Below are positions 41,241 to 53,095 of a DNA stretch of 64,000 bases, piece after piece (positions within the stretch are counted from its first letter, which is position 1; every line of letters starts with the position of its first letter). Position numbers and translations under genes: made by a program. The notes under the pieces were generated by a model, which saw only the letters and a program-made list of their open reading frames with translations, searched no databases and had not been told where the DNA came from. The DNA is from Callaeas wilsoni (Eukaryota > Chordata > Aves > Passeriformes > Callaeidae), in contig VWPU01012288.1 of NCBI GenBank assembly GCA_013398955.1, forward strand, positions 184,999 to 248,998, given 5' to 3'.

Positions 41241-41305
41241 AAAAAAAAGAGACAAAGCAAAACAAAAACAAACAACAGTTAAAAAAACAACAACAACAAC
41301 AAAGA
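41241..41305. repeat. A-rich tract with short (CAA)n
   Basis: This low-complexity A/C stretch contains scattered CAAA and CAAAA units. It ends in about five CAA trinucleotides at 41288-41303. Confidence 0.85.
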
Positions 41306-42572
41306 AACCGACACCGAATTTCAGAGGGAAACAGAAACAGATTTCACCCCAGACAGAGTCAGGAGAAGCTTTCAGACAGAAGGGCTTCAGACTTACGGCT
41401 GCAATAGGTCAGAATAGACCACCTGGTTTGTTCCTCCAAAAGAAATGAACTCTGCTTGACCAGAGTAGCAGAGACAGTCTGACCTGTTGTCAGAGACCTC
41501 CTGTGACAGAAATCCCACATCTGCCCCAAAGACAAACCAGCAGAAGCCACCTTCCATCAAATTTAACCTGAATCAGTTTAGATTAAACACGCTCTGTTTC
41601 TCTTGTCCTACCCATTGCAAACATGGATGAAAACTTTTTCTTTTTCTCGCTGGTGGCTGTGGGCCAGTTCAATACTCTGTGCTACACCCAACTCCATCAG
41701 CCTTCTCACACGAGATGCATCTCCCCATTGCCAAGCTGATCTCTTTAGATTAGGATGGGTATAATCAAGCTCTGTGAAACAAATGCAGCTCTACGAGCAC
41801 TGGCAAGGCCACCAACTCAGCAGGGAAATCCACCAATTTGAACAGTAGTGGCCTGGCCAAATTCACCTCTCATGGCAGTGCCCTACTCCCTTTAACTCCA
41901 GCATCTTCATTCTCACTCTGGGGCTTTCAGAGTGGGAAACATGAAGTCAGCTCTGCTTTAAAACACAGTTTAGTTAATTACCACAAGGGTCTTACACAAC
42001 TGCTTTATTAACCTCTGGTGTCTTTTCAGATCCAAAGCTCAAGCTCTTTTGTTGGAATTATGCTATACAAAAGAAGCACGCATGACTCTGGCCCACTAAG
42101 CAGGCAGCATAACCAAAAGAAAACACATCATCATGGCCCCATGGGATGAGTAAAAATGACCATGGACATGAAGGACCAGAAAGAGGGTCACAGAGGACAG
42201 AAGTTTACATATCTACAGATACTGCATATTACGTTAATAAATCCTAGTGGGGGAAAAAACCCTGTATATTTCAACTCTATAGCTCAACATCATCCCACAC
42301 ACTGTTCATGTAAAATGCCTTTATTCTGTATATAACAGAAAACTTTCAGTACTACTGCTTGGGTTTGGATTACTCAGTTTACTTCAAACCCTTGGACGTG
42401 CAGTATTGTTTCTTACTAAACCATGCATGTACAAAAATGTGTACTTATAAACAAAGCAGCCAAATTGCAGGCTTTTAGCATGCCATTAACATTCTTTCAG
42501 CTACTCAGTATTACTTATTTCCATCATTCTTCCTACAAACATATAAACTGCATTCTTGCATGTTAGCATATG

Positions 42573-43152
42573 TGTTGGTTTTGGCTGGGACAGAGTTAAT
42601 TTTCTCCATAGTAGCCAGTATGGGCTATGTTTTGGATTGGTGCTGGAAACAGTGTTGATAATTCAGGGATGTTTTCCTTACTGAGATTACACAGAGTCAA
42701 GGCCTTTTGTGGCTCTCACCCCACCCCACCAGCAAGAAGGCGGAGGGTGCACAAGGAGTTAGGAGGGGACACTGCCAGGACAGCTGATCCCAGCTGACCC
42801 GAGGGATATTCCACACCATATGGCACATGGAGCATACAGAGCTGGGGAGAAGAAGGAAGGGAGGGACATTCGGAGTGATGGCATTTGAGTTCCCAAGTAA
42901 CAGCTATGCATGATGGAGTCCTGCTTTCCTGGAGATGACTGAACACCTGCTGGCCCATGGGAAGTGGGGAAGAAATTCCTTGTTTTGCTTTGCTTGCGCA
43001 CATGGCTTCTGCTTTACGGATTAAACTGCCTTTATCTCAGCCCGTGAGTTTTCCCACTTTTACCCTTCTGGTTTTCTCCCCCATGCCACTGGAGAGAGGG
43101 GTGTGAGCAGGCAGCTGTGTGGGGCTTAGCTGCTGGCTGGGGTTAAACCACA
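42573..43152 (+). mobile_element. Solo LTR, avian ERVL-like, antisense to EPHA5
   Basis: This is a 580-bp LTR with TG...CA ends, starting TGTTGGTTTTGGCTGGGACA and ending GGGGTTAAACCACA. It is the same family as the LTR at 22002 but better preserved: the ATTAAA polyadenylation-like signal (43020-43025) survives, followed by CTGCCTTTATCTC. No partner LTR or internal region lies nearby, so it is a solo LTR left by LTR-LTR recombination. The flanking five bases (ATATG and GAGCA) do not match, so no target-site duplication is visible. Short frames on either strand within it are not real genes. Confidence 0.87.
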
Positions 43153-43595
43153 GAGCAGATCCCTCTGATTCCTTTTCTATACCAGTCACAGACAAGCAGC
43201 AGCATTTGTAGGAAAAAAACCACAAGCTGCCAGAAGTACTGCCCTGAAAATGCCAATTATAATCACAACTACATGACACAGCTCAGTGGTGCCAAGAATC
43301 CTCCTTCTCCTTTCCCTACCCCTTATACCTCCCCCTTTATTTTATTTCTATCCCTGAGGGCAAGCACTGCCTCCAATCCAGGGTTCCTGTGTTAAATCTC
43401 TATCTGAACTAGGATTGACAGAGAGCAACAAGAATCTATTCCCAAACCATGCAAACCATCTATTCCCAAAACTGCTGTTATTTTTAACTTTAAAAGGCAC
43501 CCTAGGGTACCTGTCCTCAAAACAGAGCCAGAAATCCTGCTTGGAAAAAAAAAAAAACCTAATCAAACCAAAAAGCCCCCCAAACCAACCAAATT

Positions 43596-43634
43596 AAAAA
43601 AAAAAAAAAAAAAAAAANAAAAAAAAAAAAAAAA
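43596..43634. repeat. Poly-A run with one ambiguous base
   Basis: There are 39 positions of A interrupted only by an N at 43618, the one ambiguous base I noticed in the window. The true length is uncertain, as expected where sequencing or assembly stutters on a homopolymer. Confidence 0.97.
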
Positions 43635-46600
43635 TCAAGCCTAGCAATATCCTACATAAATGAGAAGCAACTTGTAGAATCAGTCTAGAGGAATCTACCC
43701 CCCAACTTTCAGTATTTGGCCTTACTAACCACCCAAAGGAGAGGCAATTGCTTTCCTTTTTGCTGTTTATGTGCAAGAAATCATCTAGCTCCCTCACAAT
43801 TCTTTATTCATTGCAGAAAATTAATATCTCCATAGGACCAGGTTCTTCAACACATGTTTATTTTCCAGTCTGAGCCTAAAAAAAAGCCATCACATGGAGA
43901 TGTGCAATGAGCCACAGCACAGAGCCAATACCCCAAGGACCACAGAGACTTTCCTGTTCTATGCTACAGGAAGTTCAGGGAAATCAATAGGAGGTGGAGG
44001 AGATGGAAGAGAATCCCTTATACAAAAGCAAAGCAGGTGTGTGGCACTCTGATTTGGACAGCAAAAGAGTACTTCTAATCTGTAAAGAAAGTTTTAAAGT
44101 AAGAGTGAAAGGAGGGAAGGGCTGAAACAAGTAAATCAGCCCTATAATAGCCACTGAAAAATCAGACATAATTGCTGAATAAATCAAGCCAGCTAAACAA
44201 AGATTTTATTTTGATCAGCAACTTCTGCAATTATCTGGATATTGTTAAAAGTGACATGGTTTTCACCTGGCCAGACCAAGTAAAACTGAACAGCATGGGT
44301 TTACAGGGTGCTCCATAGCTTCCGCCCCTGCTATGGCTTTGCAGCGAGTTGAAATGCATGACACAGCCTCGTGCCAAACCAGGGGAGGAAGAGGAGGCAA
44401 TACAGCCTACAAACACTGCCTGACCTCGCTCAACTATTTCTGTCACAGCACTTACTCTTGTTCCTAGCTCTGTGAGCTTCCATACGATAGAAACGTATGT
44501 TTCGCACAGAGAACCACAGGCAGTTTCCACAGGTCAGAGCTGTCCAGTGTCACAGCCGTACACAACGCACACGCCAACCTCTGATGTGCCCAGTTTGGGA
44601 AATCCTAAGCAATGCCCCAGCAATCAGTCCAGGGGTAAAAGATTTTGCAGACCTGCTGTACAAGCCTTTAATAGAAAACCTGACTGGTTTTGTTCATGTG
44701 CTTGGAGGGCTTCCTACCACACAAGAGGGACCAGACTTTCCGGATATAGCCTCTGGTAATTACAGTAACCTCCTTCAAGTTAAAACAAACTTATATGAGC
44801 TGCAAAAAGAGTAGAAATTGTCTCTTTGGCATGTAATAACAGAATAGATTCCTAACCTGAGTACAAAAAGGACAGCATTTTCCATGCTGACCATGTTCTT
44901 CCGGCAGGGAAAGAGTCCCTCTTCCGAGCTCCATGGCCATGAGGACCTCATAGGAGCTTTGCTCATGCTTTAACAGATAAAATGCAGGTTTAAGAGCTGA
45001 CTGCACAACTGCTGCAAGCTGCTGAACCCACACAGGGCAGCCAAGAAGCCACACTACTGCAATTTTACTTATCCTTCAGGGAAATGCAGCAAAAATAAGA
45101 AAGCACTTTCTTTCTCCTGCTCAACAGCTGGTTCTTGACACCAGGAGTCATTGTTTCAAAACCCTACTTGGCCATAGGACATTTCAGTCATCTCATTCCT
45201 ATGCATCCCTCAATACTCCAAATGAAGGAAGAGGGGGATTTTTCTTACCTTCTATGTGCAGGGGGAATATGAAGGCCAACGAGGCTGCAAGGATAACAGC
45301 TACCACCCAAACCGGTGCCAAATAAGTGCCTCGCCAGACAAAGCTCTTCAGAGGACACCCTTGACTGAAGTGCTCCTCCCCCTTCCGATAAAACCCACTA
45401 CTCAGAAGATGAGCCAGCACACACTGTTTGGCAGTGGATCAAGGTCTGATCTTGGGGGGACTTAACAGCTGCAGTGCTTCTTCATTTGAGATGACACACA
45501 TGAAACAGGTCTACCTTTGAGCCTGATCTGTTTCCAGGCTGGAGAGTCAGCCTGCTTCCCATACAATGCTGCTTTCATTTCCCATGTTAGACCACATTTT
45601 CCCATTGTGTTCAGCAAAAATGAGGTGAACAACAGACTAAACAAGGGCAGCTGGACCTTTCTTGAGCATGGAATGTCTTAAAGATTCAATACATAAAATT
45701 AACACGGCACACAGCTGTAATAGAAGTTTAGACTACGATATCTACAAAGGATATGCCAAAAGCAAATTCATTTGGCTTGCATGGACCTCTTATCGCAATT
45801 GTCTTGGTAGGGGCTTTGTGTGAGGTTTTGTTTGTTTGTTTTAAATGTGGAAATCTATTTTCAAAACCTACCAGCTTGAGCCTTTGTGATATGAAGAAAA
45901 CTTCTCCCAAGCACTCCCATACAACGCCAAAGAGTACACACTTGCTTTCTTTAACAGCAACTGTGCCCTGGTACAGTCTCCTACTTCTAGCAGTAGTGGT
46001 TCTAAGAAAAGTATTTAAGTTCCATTAAGATTCATAATAAAAATCAAGTGGAGAGGCAGTGACACTGGAAGAGTACCAATGTATCTTCAGATGGAACTGC
46101 ACCACCACTGAAAAATAACTACACTCCACAGGTTACTGTTCACAGCAATAATAAAACACCATGAATCAAAAAGCTTACTTCAGAACATGGTTTGTATCTA
46201 TGCACTGTGGTGCTGCAAAGTGTGACACATCCTGACATTTTTGCTCCTCTCCTTGATGAGAGGCTGTGCAGACAGCTACAGGGACCTTGAAAATGTTCCC
46301 TAGGAGAACCTCCTGAGATAACAAATTCGTATGAGAATGCCTCAAAACACATGAGAATGCCTGTCTCTGATGTCAATTAAAGCTCCCTCTTTTTCCAAAT
46401 TCAAATCCTGAAGCGAGAGTTACTTTAAATATTTATATTAGGTAGATCTTGTAAAAAAATTAAGCAAAGAATGTGTAACTGCAGCGTAGCTGATTACAGA
46501 GCAGATACAGCAGTTAGAGAAGTAACTCTGGGAAGACCTTTTTTAGTGCTTATAAAATACTGCAAATATATTAGTCAAAAAAAAAGACATTTGGACTAAC

Positions 46601-47844
46601 CTCCTGGATTTTTATGATGTCCCATGAAAACAAAGAAGATTAAGATGAGATTTCTGACAATTTGAAAACCAACTGCCTAATTCACTTTTAAATAAAAAGC
46701 AGAAGTTAATTAAGGAATTAAAAATTCTCCCTATTGAGTCAGTAACCTTTAATTCGGCATTCCTGAGTGTACTTCCATGCGCTCTTAGGAAACTGAGCCT
46801 GTAAATATAGAAAGGTTTCCCTAAATAATGAAAAGATACAACTGTGGCTTATGTATAGGATAGTTAGCTTTTGATTCACACATCTATACATATAGACTCA
46901 GAAGTACTCTGAACTTCTCAGCCCTATCTGTTTTCCTACTGTTATTCTTTTAAGAGCATTGGGATATACCAGAACTGTGCTTTATAACACAGGAAAAATA
47001 TCAGAAGATGTTCAACAAGTTAAAGGGGAGGAGGAGGGGAGAACAAAAAAAAAAAAGTCATCCTTTAAGAACTGGATATTAGGATCTTTATGGTGCACCA
47101 CGGCACCAAAATATTGCGCTGCCAGCACGTCTGGCACTGGTTATTTTGCTGCCCACACAAGCAAGCGGAGTAAGTTTTGTTCTCAGCTTTAAATCAATAG
47201 ATTGAAAAAAAGGTTATAGACTAACCGTAACAGGATTAGATCTTGGACTGAACTGAAAATAAAATCAGATCCCTGTGTAGCTTTCACATCCCTGCTGTAA
47301 CCAGTGCCTGTAAACATGCAGCTTGTCTGAGTGGGGCTGCCATTTCCACAACCTTTCATCCACACAGAATGTACGGAAAGCCAGACTTTAATTTACTGTC
47401 TAATATATGTATATATTTTCAAGGTTGGCTGAATTTTACGTAAACACCATCATTATAACAATCCAACCGAAGTCCAAGACAATTATGCAGTCTGTTTCAT
47501 CTGGTGACTAAAACTCTGGAATAACATTCCTGAGACTTGCTCTGTTGGAGGGCTCAGTTGTGCAGCATTTCTAACTTAGGATGCTTTCTCACCTCACACA
47601 GTGCTCATGGCTTTCAGGAACTGATGGGAATACCCAGCATGGTGCAGAAATCAACCTTTCAAGACTGTACCAAATCTCTGTCACAGTACAGCATTGTGGA
47701 TGCCCCAAACCAAAGACCAAAAATCACAGCCAAGACTGCTCATATGATGCAGTTAGGTCAAGCAGATACACTGGAGGGTATTAATGCATCTAAACTCCAC
47801 CATTTATTTCAAGTATAAAATTAGGAGGCCAGGTTCTTTCAGCT

Positions 47845-48175
47845 AAAGAATTATAAGAATGGGTCAAGTTGGACACAGGGCTCATCTGGTCCAACCTCCC
47901 TACTCAAGCAGGGTCATCTTAGAGCACACAGCACAGGATTGTGTTCAGAGGGTTCTTTAATATCTTCAGTGAGGGAGACTCCACAACCTCTCTGGGCAAC
48001 TTGTCACCCACACAATAACCCATGGTCAACCATACAATAATCAATTTCTTCCTCATGTTCAGGTAGAACTTCCTGTGCATCAGTTTCTGCCTATTCCCTC
48101 TCATCCTGTTGCTCGGCACCACTGAGCAGAGCCTGGCTCCATCCTCTTGGCACCCTCCCTTCACTTACAGACATT
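47845..48175 (-). mobile_element. CR1 LINE 3' fragment (end of ORF2 plus 3' UTR)
   Basis: The minus strand encodes a degenerate C-terminus of the CR1 reverse-transcriptase polyprotein: the recognisable pieces are KGGCQEDGARL, HRKFYLNMRK, LPREVVESPSL and the ending NTILCCVL (about 47919-48164). Downstream in that sense, about 47845-47918, is the CR1 tail, readable on the plus strand as CATCTGGTCCAACCTCCCT and ACTCAAGCAGGGTCATC. Only the 3' end is present, which is the usual 5' truncation of CR1 insertions. A short deletion removes part of the segment between HLNMRK and LPREVVES. The element lies in intron 2, in sense with EPHA5, about 0.6 kb downstream of exon 2. Confidence 0.93.
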
Positions 48176-48739
48176 GTTCTTTCAGTTGTCTTTTCCTGAG
48201 GCTGAACAGTTCTTAATATAGGTAATGGTAAGGCACAGAGGCTCTTCAAGGTGCTTAGAACTCAGCTCCTGTTTCAGTGTTACGAGGTCCCAGAACTCTG
48301 CCATGAATCTGAGATGTATTTGTGAACAGCCTTGTTCATTTAAAGCTAAAAGCCATGTTTTTGACCTTGCTTTTTAGAAGCAAACTTCCAAAAAATTGTG
48401 TTCCCCACTTACCACAAAGACTCAAGGAAAAAACCAAGAATTTATAACTTAAGACAAATTTAAACAGCCTCGTGGATTTTCTTGGTGAAGGGGGAGGAGT
48501 GAGGAGGCTGACTCATGATTATTTTTTTAATACTTGTGGCTGGCTCTGCTGCATAAATAAATCAATCCCCTAGCCACACAGCTCCATTTCTTCAGTCGCA
48601 GCTTGTTGTTTTATTTATTTTTTTCCCTCCATTGCCGACAAATCACTCTAGAGAGTTTTCAAACCCAGTTGTCTACTTTCCGAATGGAAACGATTAGTAT
48701 AATCTGTGAGAGCGAAAGCAAACAACAACAGAGACTTAC

Positions 48740-48804
48740 CCCATTTTTTGGGTAGGCTATCCATCCTAGATCCCCCATTACTGTACGTGAGTCCAATAAA
48801 TTCA
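48740..48804 (-). CDS. EPHA5: EPHA5 exon 2: junction between signal peptide and ephrin-binding domain
   Basis: This 65-bp exon is too short for an ORF scan. Read on the minus strand, and joined to the single base left by exon 1, it encodes [22 protein letters not shown]. This is the mature N-terminus of EPHA5, and IAYPKNG matches chicken as I recall it, against IAFPKNG in human. The acceptor is TTCTTTTATTTTCAG before 48804 and the donor is GGG|GTAAGT at 48740/48739. Entry phase is 1 and exit phase 0, so it joins exactly to WEEIGEV at the start of exon 3. The 65-bp length fits the residue count between those boundaries in the human protein. Both splice sites are strong. Confidence 0.96.
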
Positions 48805-51800
48805 CTGAAAATAAAAGAAAAAGCTGTTAAAGAACATGGATGGATTACGAACTTCAGCAGATATTTCAAGGTATGTGTGGCTCTGGTAAACAGATTGTTT
48901 ACAATTAACCAAGGAAGCTGGATTTCTGTAAAGCAGAATAACAATGCAATAACTCCTCCAACAATGAGGTCATACAATGAAAACAATTCTATGTATGCAT
49001 TAGCTTATTCCTTTGAGATCTGCCACAGAAACCAAGTTGCACACGCACTGAACTTCTGCAAAATTCAGACCCTTCACATTCTTAAGACCTGATCTTTTGG
49101 GGGGAATAAGTACACCACGCACACTGCGTGTTTATGTGTATACGTAAGACATACAGTACACAGGTATAAATACACCCACCCCCCCCCATGCGTGTTTATA
49201 TACACATTTCTTCTAAGGTGGCATGTATTTTTTGCATAATCAGGCCCTTAGGACAAAAACAAAACAAGAATTTAATTTTTAAAGTATTATATGTGCAAGT
49301 ATTAAGCTCATCAGGAATCTATTATTTTCTTCCTCTTCCACATTCTTCTCCAAGTACTTGACATCTTAATTATAAGCTATGCAAGGGATCTTTTTTCTTC
49401 TGCACGCAAAAATTCATGAGTAGTTTTACGTCACACAAGCAACCAACAATTTACATTAAACAGCCAAAAACCTATTCCCAAGTTTGTAACATTTTTCTTC
49501 TCTTATTACCTGAAATACTGGGTAAAAAGTGAGACGTGACTAAATCTACACAAACTTAACTCAGCTAAGAAAAACTGTAGCAGCTTCTGGTGATGAGCTC
49601 TCACCTCCTACATCCACGGCTTTAGATCTCCAAGTCAGAACCTTGTCTCTGAATCATGCAAAATCTCAACCTAGGAGCAACTTTAATCTACCTTAACAGC
49701 ACACTTCCTCTTCACCAGATTACAACACTCACTTCTCTCAGTATATTTGTTTGCATAAGACCTCACGTTTTGTACTCATGTCCTTCCTGAAAAGGAAGTG
49801 ATTTCCCTGGGTCTTCAATTCCTGCCCTCCACCCTTTGTGTTCTTCAAAAATCTCACTGGAAGTTTTGGCAAATGGACTTTTAAGACTTTCTAGCACATG
49901 ATTGTCTAGAACACGAACAAGCTTGAAATGGGTGAGGAGGCTTTCTGCTCTTTCCTTTAGAATTGCAATGATATAGGTACTTAAAGATTGCTACAGAAGA
50001 AAAACCAACAGGTTGAATGCACAAGTTTGAAGAAGGCAGGTATCATAACTAACCCTCACAGTTACACCCTTTACAGAAGCATAGTGAGAAAACCCAGAAG
50101 TACACTATACTGCAAAGCTCGCTCCTTTTAAAATATTAAGGAATATTTAAAAACAAATGAAGACTAAACAACTGATTTAGTTTGGAAAAAAACAAAGCTC
50201 TCTAAATCAGTTTGGTCTTTATCATTGTACCGCACTGAAGGCTGACTACTGTAGTCCCCTGTACACAAAACCAGGCCAAAAAATACAATACAGAGTTCTC
50301 AGATCGGGCAAACAATTATCTTAAAAGAGATTTGTCTATCCAGATATTTTCACAATGTATATAAGTATTAAGGCAGGACACTATCACAAGGCATATATGT
50401 TCTGCCTGGTCAAGTATATTTTTGTGATGTTGAGCAAAACACATTTGGTGGTTCAGGATTTTCATTTCTGGATTTCTTTCTCCTGCCAAAAGAGGAAACA
50501 GTTGGAAGCTGTCAATGCTACCAAACTACAGGACATGTGGTGGAACCAATACTCAGAGACTATACTGGACTATATTCACAGTAAGTAAACACACAATTAA
50601 GTGGCTTTCCACCCCAGAGTCCATGCAAAATACAAGTACTGCTGTCACCTACCACTAGATATGTCACCTAATTATGACCAGTCCTTCCCCTTATGCAGTC
50701 TTCAGGTAAAATGGTCATTAATTTCTCCTGCTCCAGTTGAAGCCAAGCACTGTCATCCAAGTGCTCCTGAACTACGCTGCATTTTCTTGGGATAAAAAGA
50801 ATTACCCTAAAATATTCTTCAAAATAAGACACACATAAATAACAGATCCCATATGATAACTGTACACTATTTTAAAAAGCAAGAGACAGCAGTGACGTTG
50901 ATAAAGTGGAAGGTTTACTCAAATTCTTTCTATTACAATCACTGTAATTAAACTGTGCAGAACAGTATATTCCTGTCGTTAAGTTGCAATGGATGCAAAA
51001 CAAGTATTGATCTACATTGTACAACTTAATTAAAACTTGTCCTGGAGATGCTACTAATGAATGTAATTAGATGCTGTGTTTGATGTCACAAGCTTCTTCA
51101 TGACATGCTAATTAAGAAAAAAGCAGAAAAAGTGCTTTATTCGAACATCAGATCATAAAAAGAACATGATACAACTAAATATTGTATTATCTTTCTATCA
51201 ATGACAATTTTTAAATTGCTGTTATTAACTTCAAATTCAAAATAATTTTATGCATATGAGAAGATAATACAGCCCATTCAACTCTAAGTCAAGTCAGTGG
51301 GAATTTTCTGACTAGTGAGTCAGCTAGCAGAGATAAATACTAAATCCCCAGCATGAAAAGACTCAGTTCCTCTCGTAACCTCTCGCACTCTGCATAGAGC
51401 AAAATAAATCGGATGGAATACACCTTTTGACAGGCACCATGCAGTAACTCAAAACACGTGCCAACAAGGCAAAAGTGACAAGTGACTTGAAGCTGTCCCT
51501 GTGTCTGGGATGCTTTGGAGACCAGAGGGGCTCCCAGCACACCTCAGACAGCTCTGAGGGGCTGTAAGACACAGCGGACACCGACTGCCTCATAAGCAAC
51601 TGCTCAGGGCTGCTTTCACAGTGTATCATCTGAAACACTGCACTGCATCGATCTGCTCTGATGAATATATTTAGCCAGTAACCTAAACCACCTCCAAGGA
51701 CAGAGACATTTTGCTTTGAGAAGCCCCAAAATTCTAGTATATAGACACAAATTATTGCTTGCTCCATCTAGATACAAGGTGCCTGCATCTTCACCATCAG

Positions 51801-52132
51801 CACCCTCCCCAGCCACTTCCAGTATGCCTGTCCTTCACTTGCATCATTTCCAGGTCACTACCCCAGCCCAACGCAGCCTCAAAACAGGGCCCCAGCATCC
51901 CCCACTCCGAGGGGGGTGTCTCCTCCAACAGCCCAGGTGCAGGAGCTCCCCTGGCAGTGGTGCTGCTACCAGTACTTTGAGGATGCTCTCTCAGGCAGCC
52001 CTCCCATCCTGCGCTGCCAGAGAGGTCATTGGAACACAGTTCCACTACACGAGCCCGGACAGGCTCAGCACCCCCTCTCTTCCCATCACCTTCCAGCCTG
52101 GCAGGAACATTATTTTTGTTGAAATGGTTTTT

Positions 52133-52136
<4 letters not shown>

Positions 52137-52167
<31 letters not shown>
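52137..52167. repeat. Poly-A run, 31 bp
   Basis: There are 31 A residues directly after TTTTTATTT. Upstream (about 51780-52120) is a locally GC-rich stretch, which raises the possibility of a retroposed sequence, but no source gene or flanking direct repeat was recognised. Confidence 0.9.
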
Positions 52168-52171
<4 letters not shown>

Positions 52172-53079
52172 AATTGGCCAGGCTGGGGAAGAATCAGTAG
52201 AATCAGTACGTCAAACAGATACCTGGAACAGAGGAAAACGTTTTAGCAGAGACTTTTATAGAAGGGCTGCCACCATTCCAAACAAACGCTTCCAAATTCA
52301 CCATGTAGCTACTTGAAAAGAGATGAAGCTTTTTTGCACCTGAATAAAAAAAAAACTCTGAAATTGTGTTTCATTTGATCCACAGCAAGACACAGAAAGA
52401 GACCAGAGGCCGTCTTCAGAGCACAGAACCAGTCCTTCCTTATTCAACCTGAGATGACTGTCAGCATGTATTTGGCTGGGGCTGTTTAATAACCAAGTAA
52501 TCCAAACACTCAGGACACCAAAGGAGGTAATTCAGGAACACCTCCAGCTACGTATGCAAGGCGTCCATACTTCAAAAGGTCTAGTGCCAGCTCCTGTGTA
52601 GCTGGTGACTCCTGGACTTGCCCAAACACTGCCTACTCCACAGGCATAACCCAGAACTGTACTCAGGAGCACTTGGGATACTGCGGAGCTAATTCTGCTG
52701 GGAAAAAAAAAAATCTCTTCAGAAATTACTAGCAACTCTGCTTGGCCCATAATCTTAAAAGGCTCCAAAATAACAGAACTCATTTATTCCCACTTCCTTT
52801 CTCCTCAGCACCAGCTAGCTTTATCTCAACAAACGAGCAAGAAACCTCAGACCCCATAAGCACACACTTAGCACCTGTATCTTTGCCAGCGAACTTGGAA
52901 GATAATATATAATATTTTTTGCTCATCTCCACCATCAGTGCATCCATCCCACAAGCCCTAATTATTTCTAATGTTCAGTCAAGAGGAACACAAAACCACA
53001 CAGATCTATATCATCATTAACTTCCATGCCTTCTGGGTAGGATAAATGATGATTAAGTCTAAAGTCATACCACAGTCCC

Positions 53080-53095
53080 TTTTTTTTTTTTTTTT
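53080..53095. repeat. Poly-T run, 16 bp
   Basis: There are 16 consecutive T residues in intron 1, with nothing recognised alongside. Confidence 0.9.

Larger units (their letters stand above)
20156..48739 (-). other. EPHA5: EPHA5 intron 2
   Basis: This 28.6-kb intron is bounded by the exon 2 donor (GTAAGT) and the exon 3 acceptor with its T-rich tract. It carries the recognisable mobile DNA of the window: a deleted endogenous retrovirus (22002-23376), a solo LTR (42573-43152) and a CR1 fragment (47845-48175). It also holds two tandem duplications (33964-34033, 36486-36548) and several homopolymers. Between these, 23377-42572 and 43153-47844 are unique, mostly AT-rich sequence with no gene I can recognise. 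The blocks near 30530-30860, 36230-36430 and 36830-37160 look like candidate conserved non-coding sequence by eye only. Confidence 0.93.
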
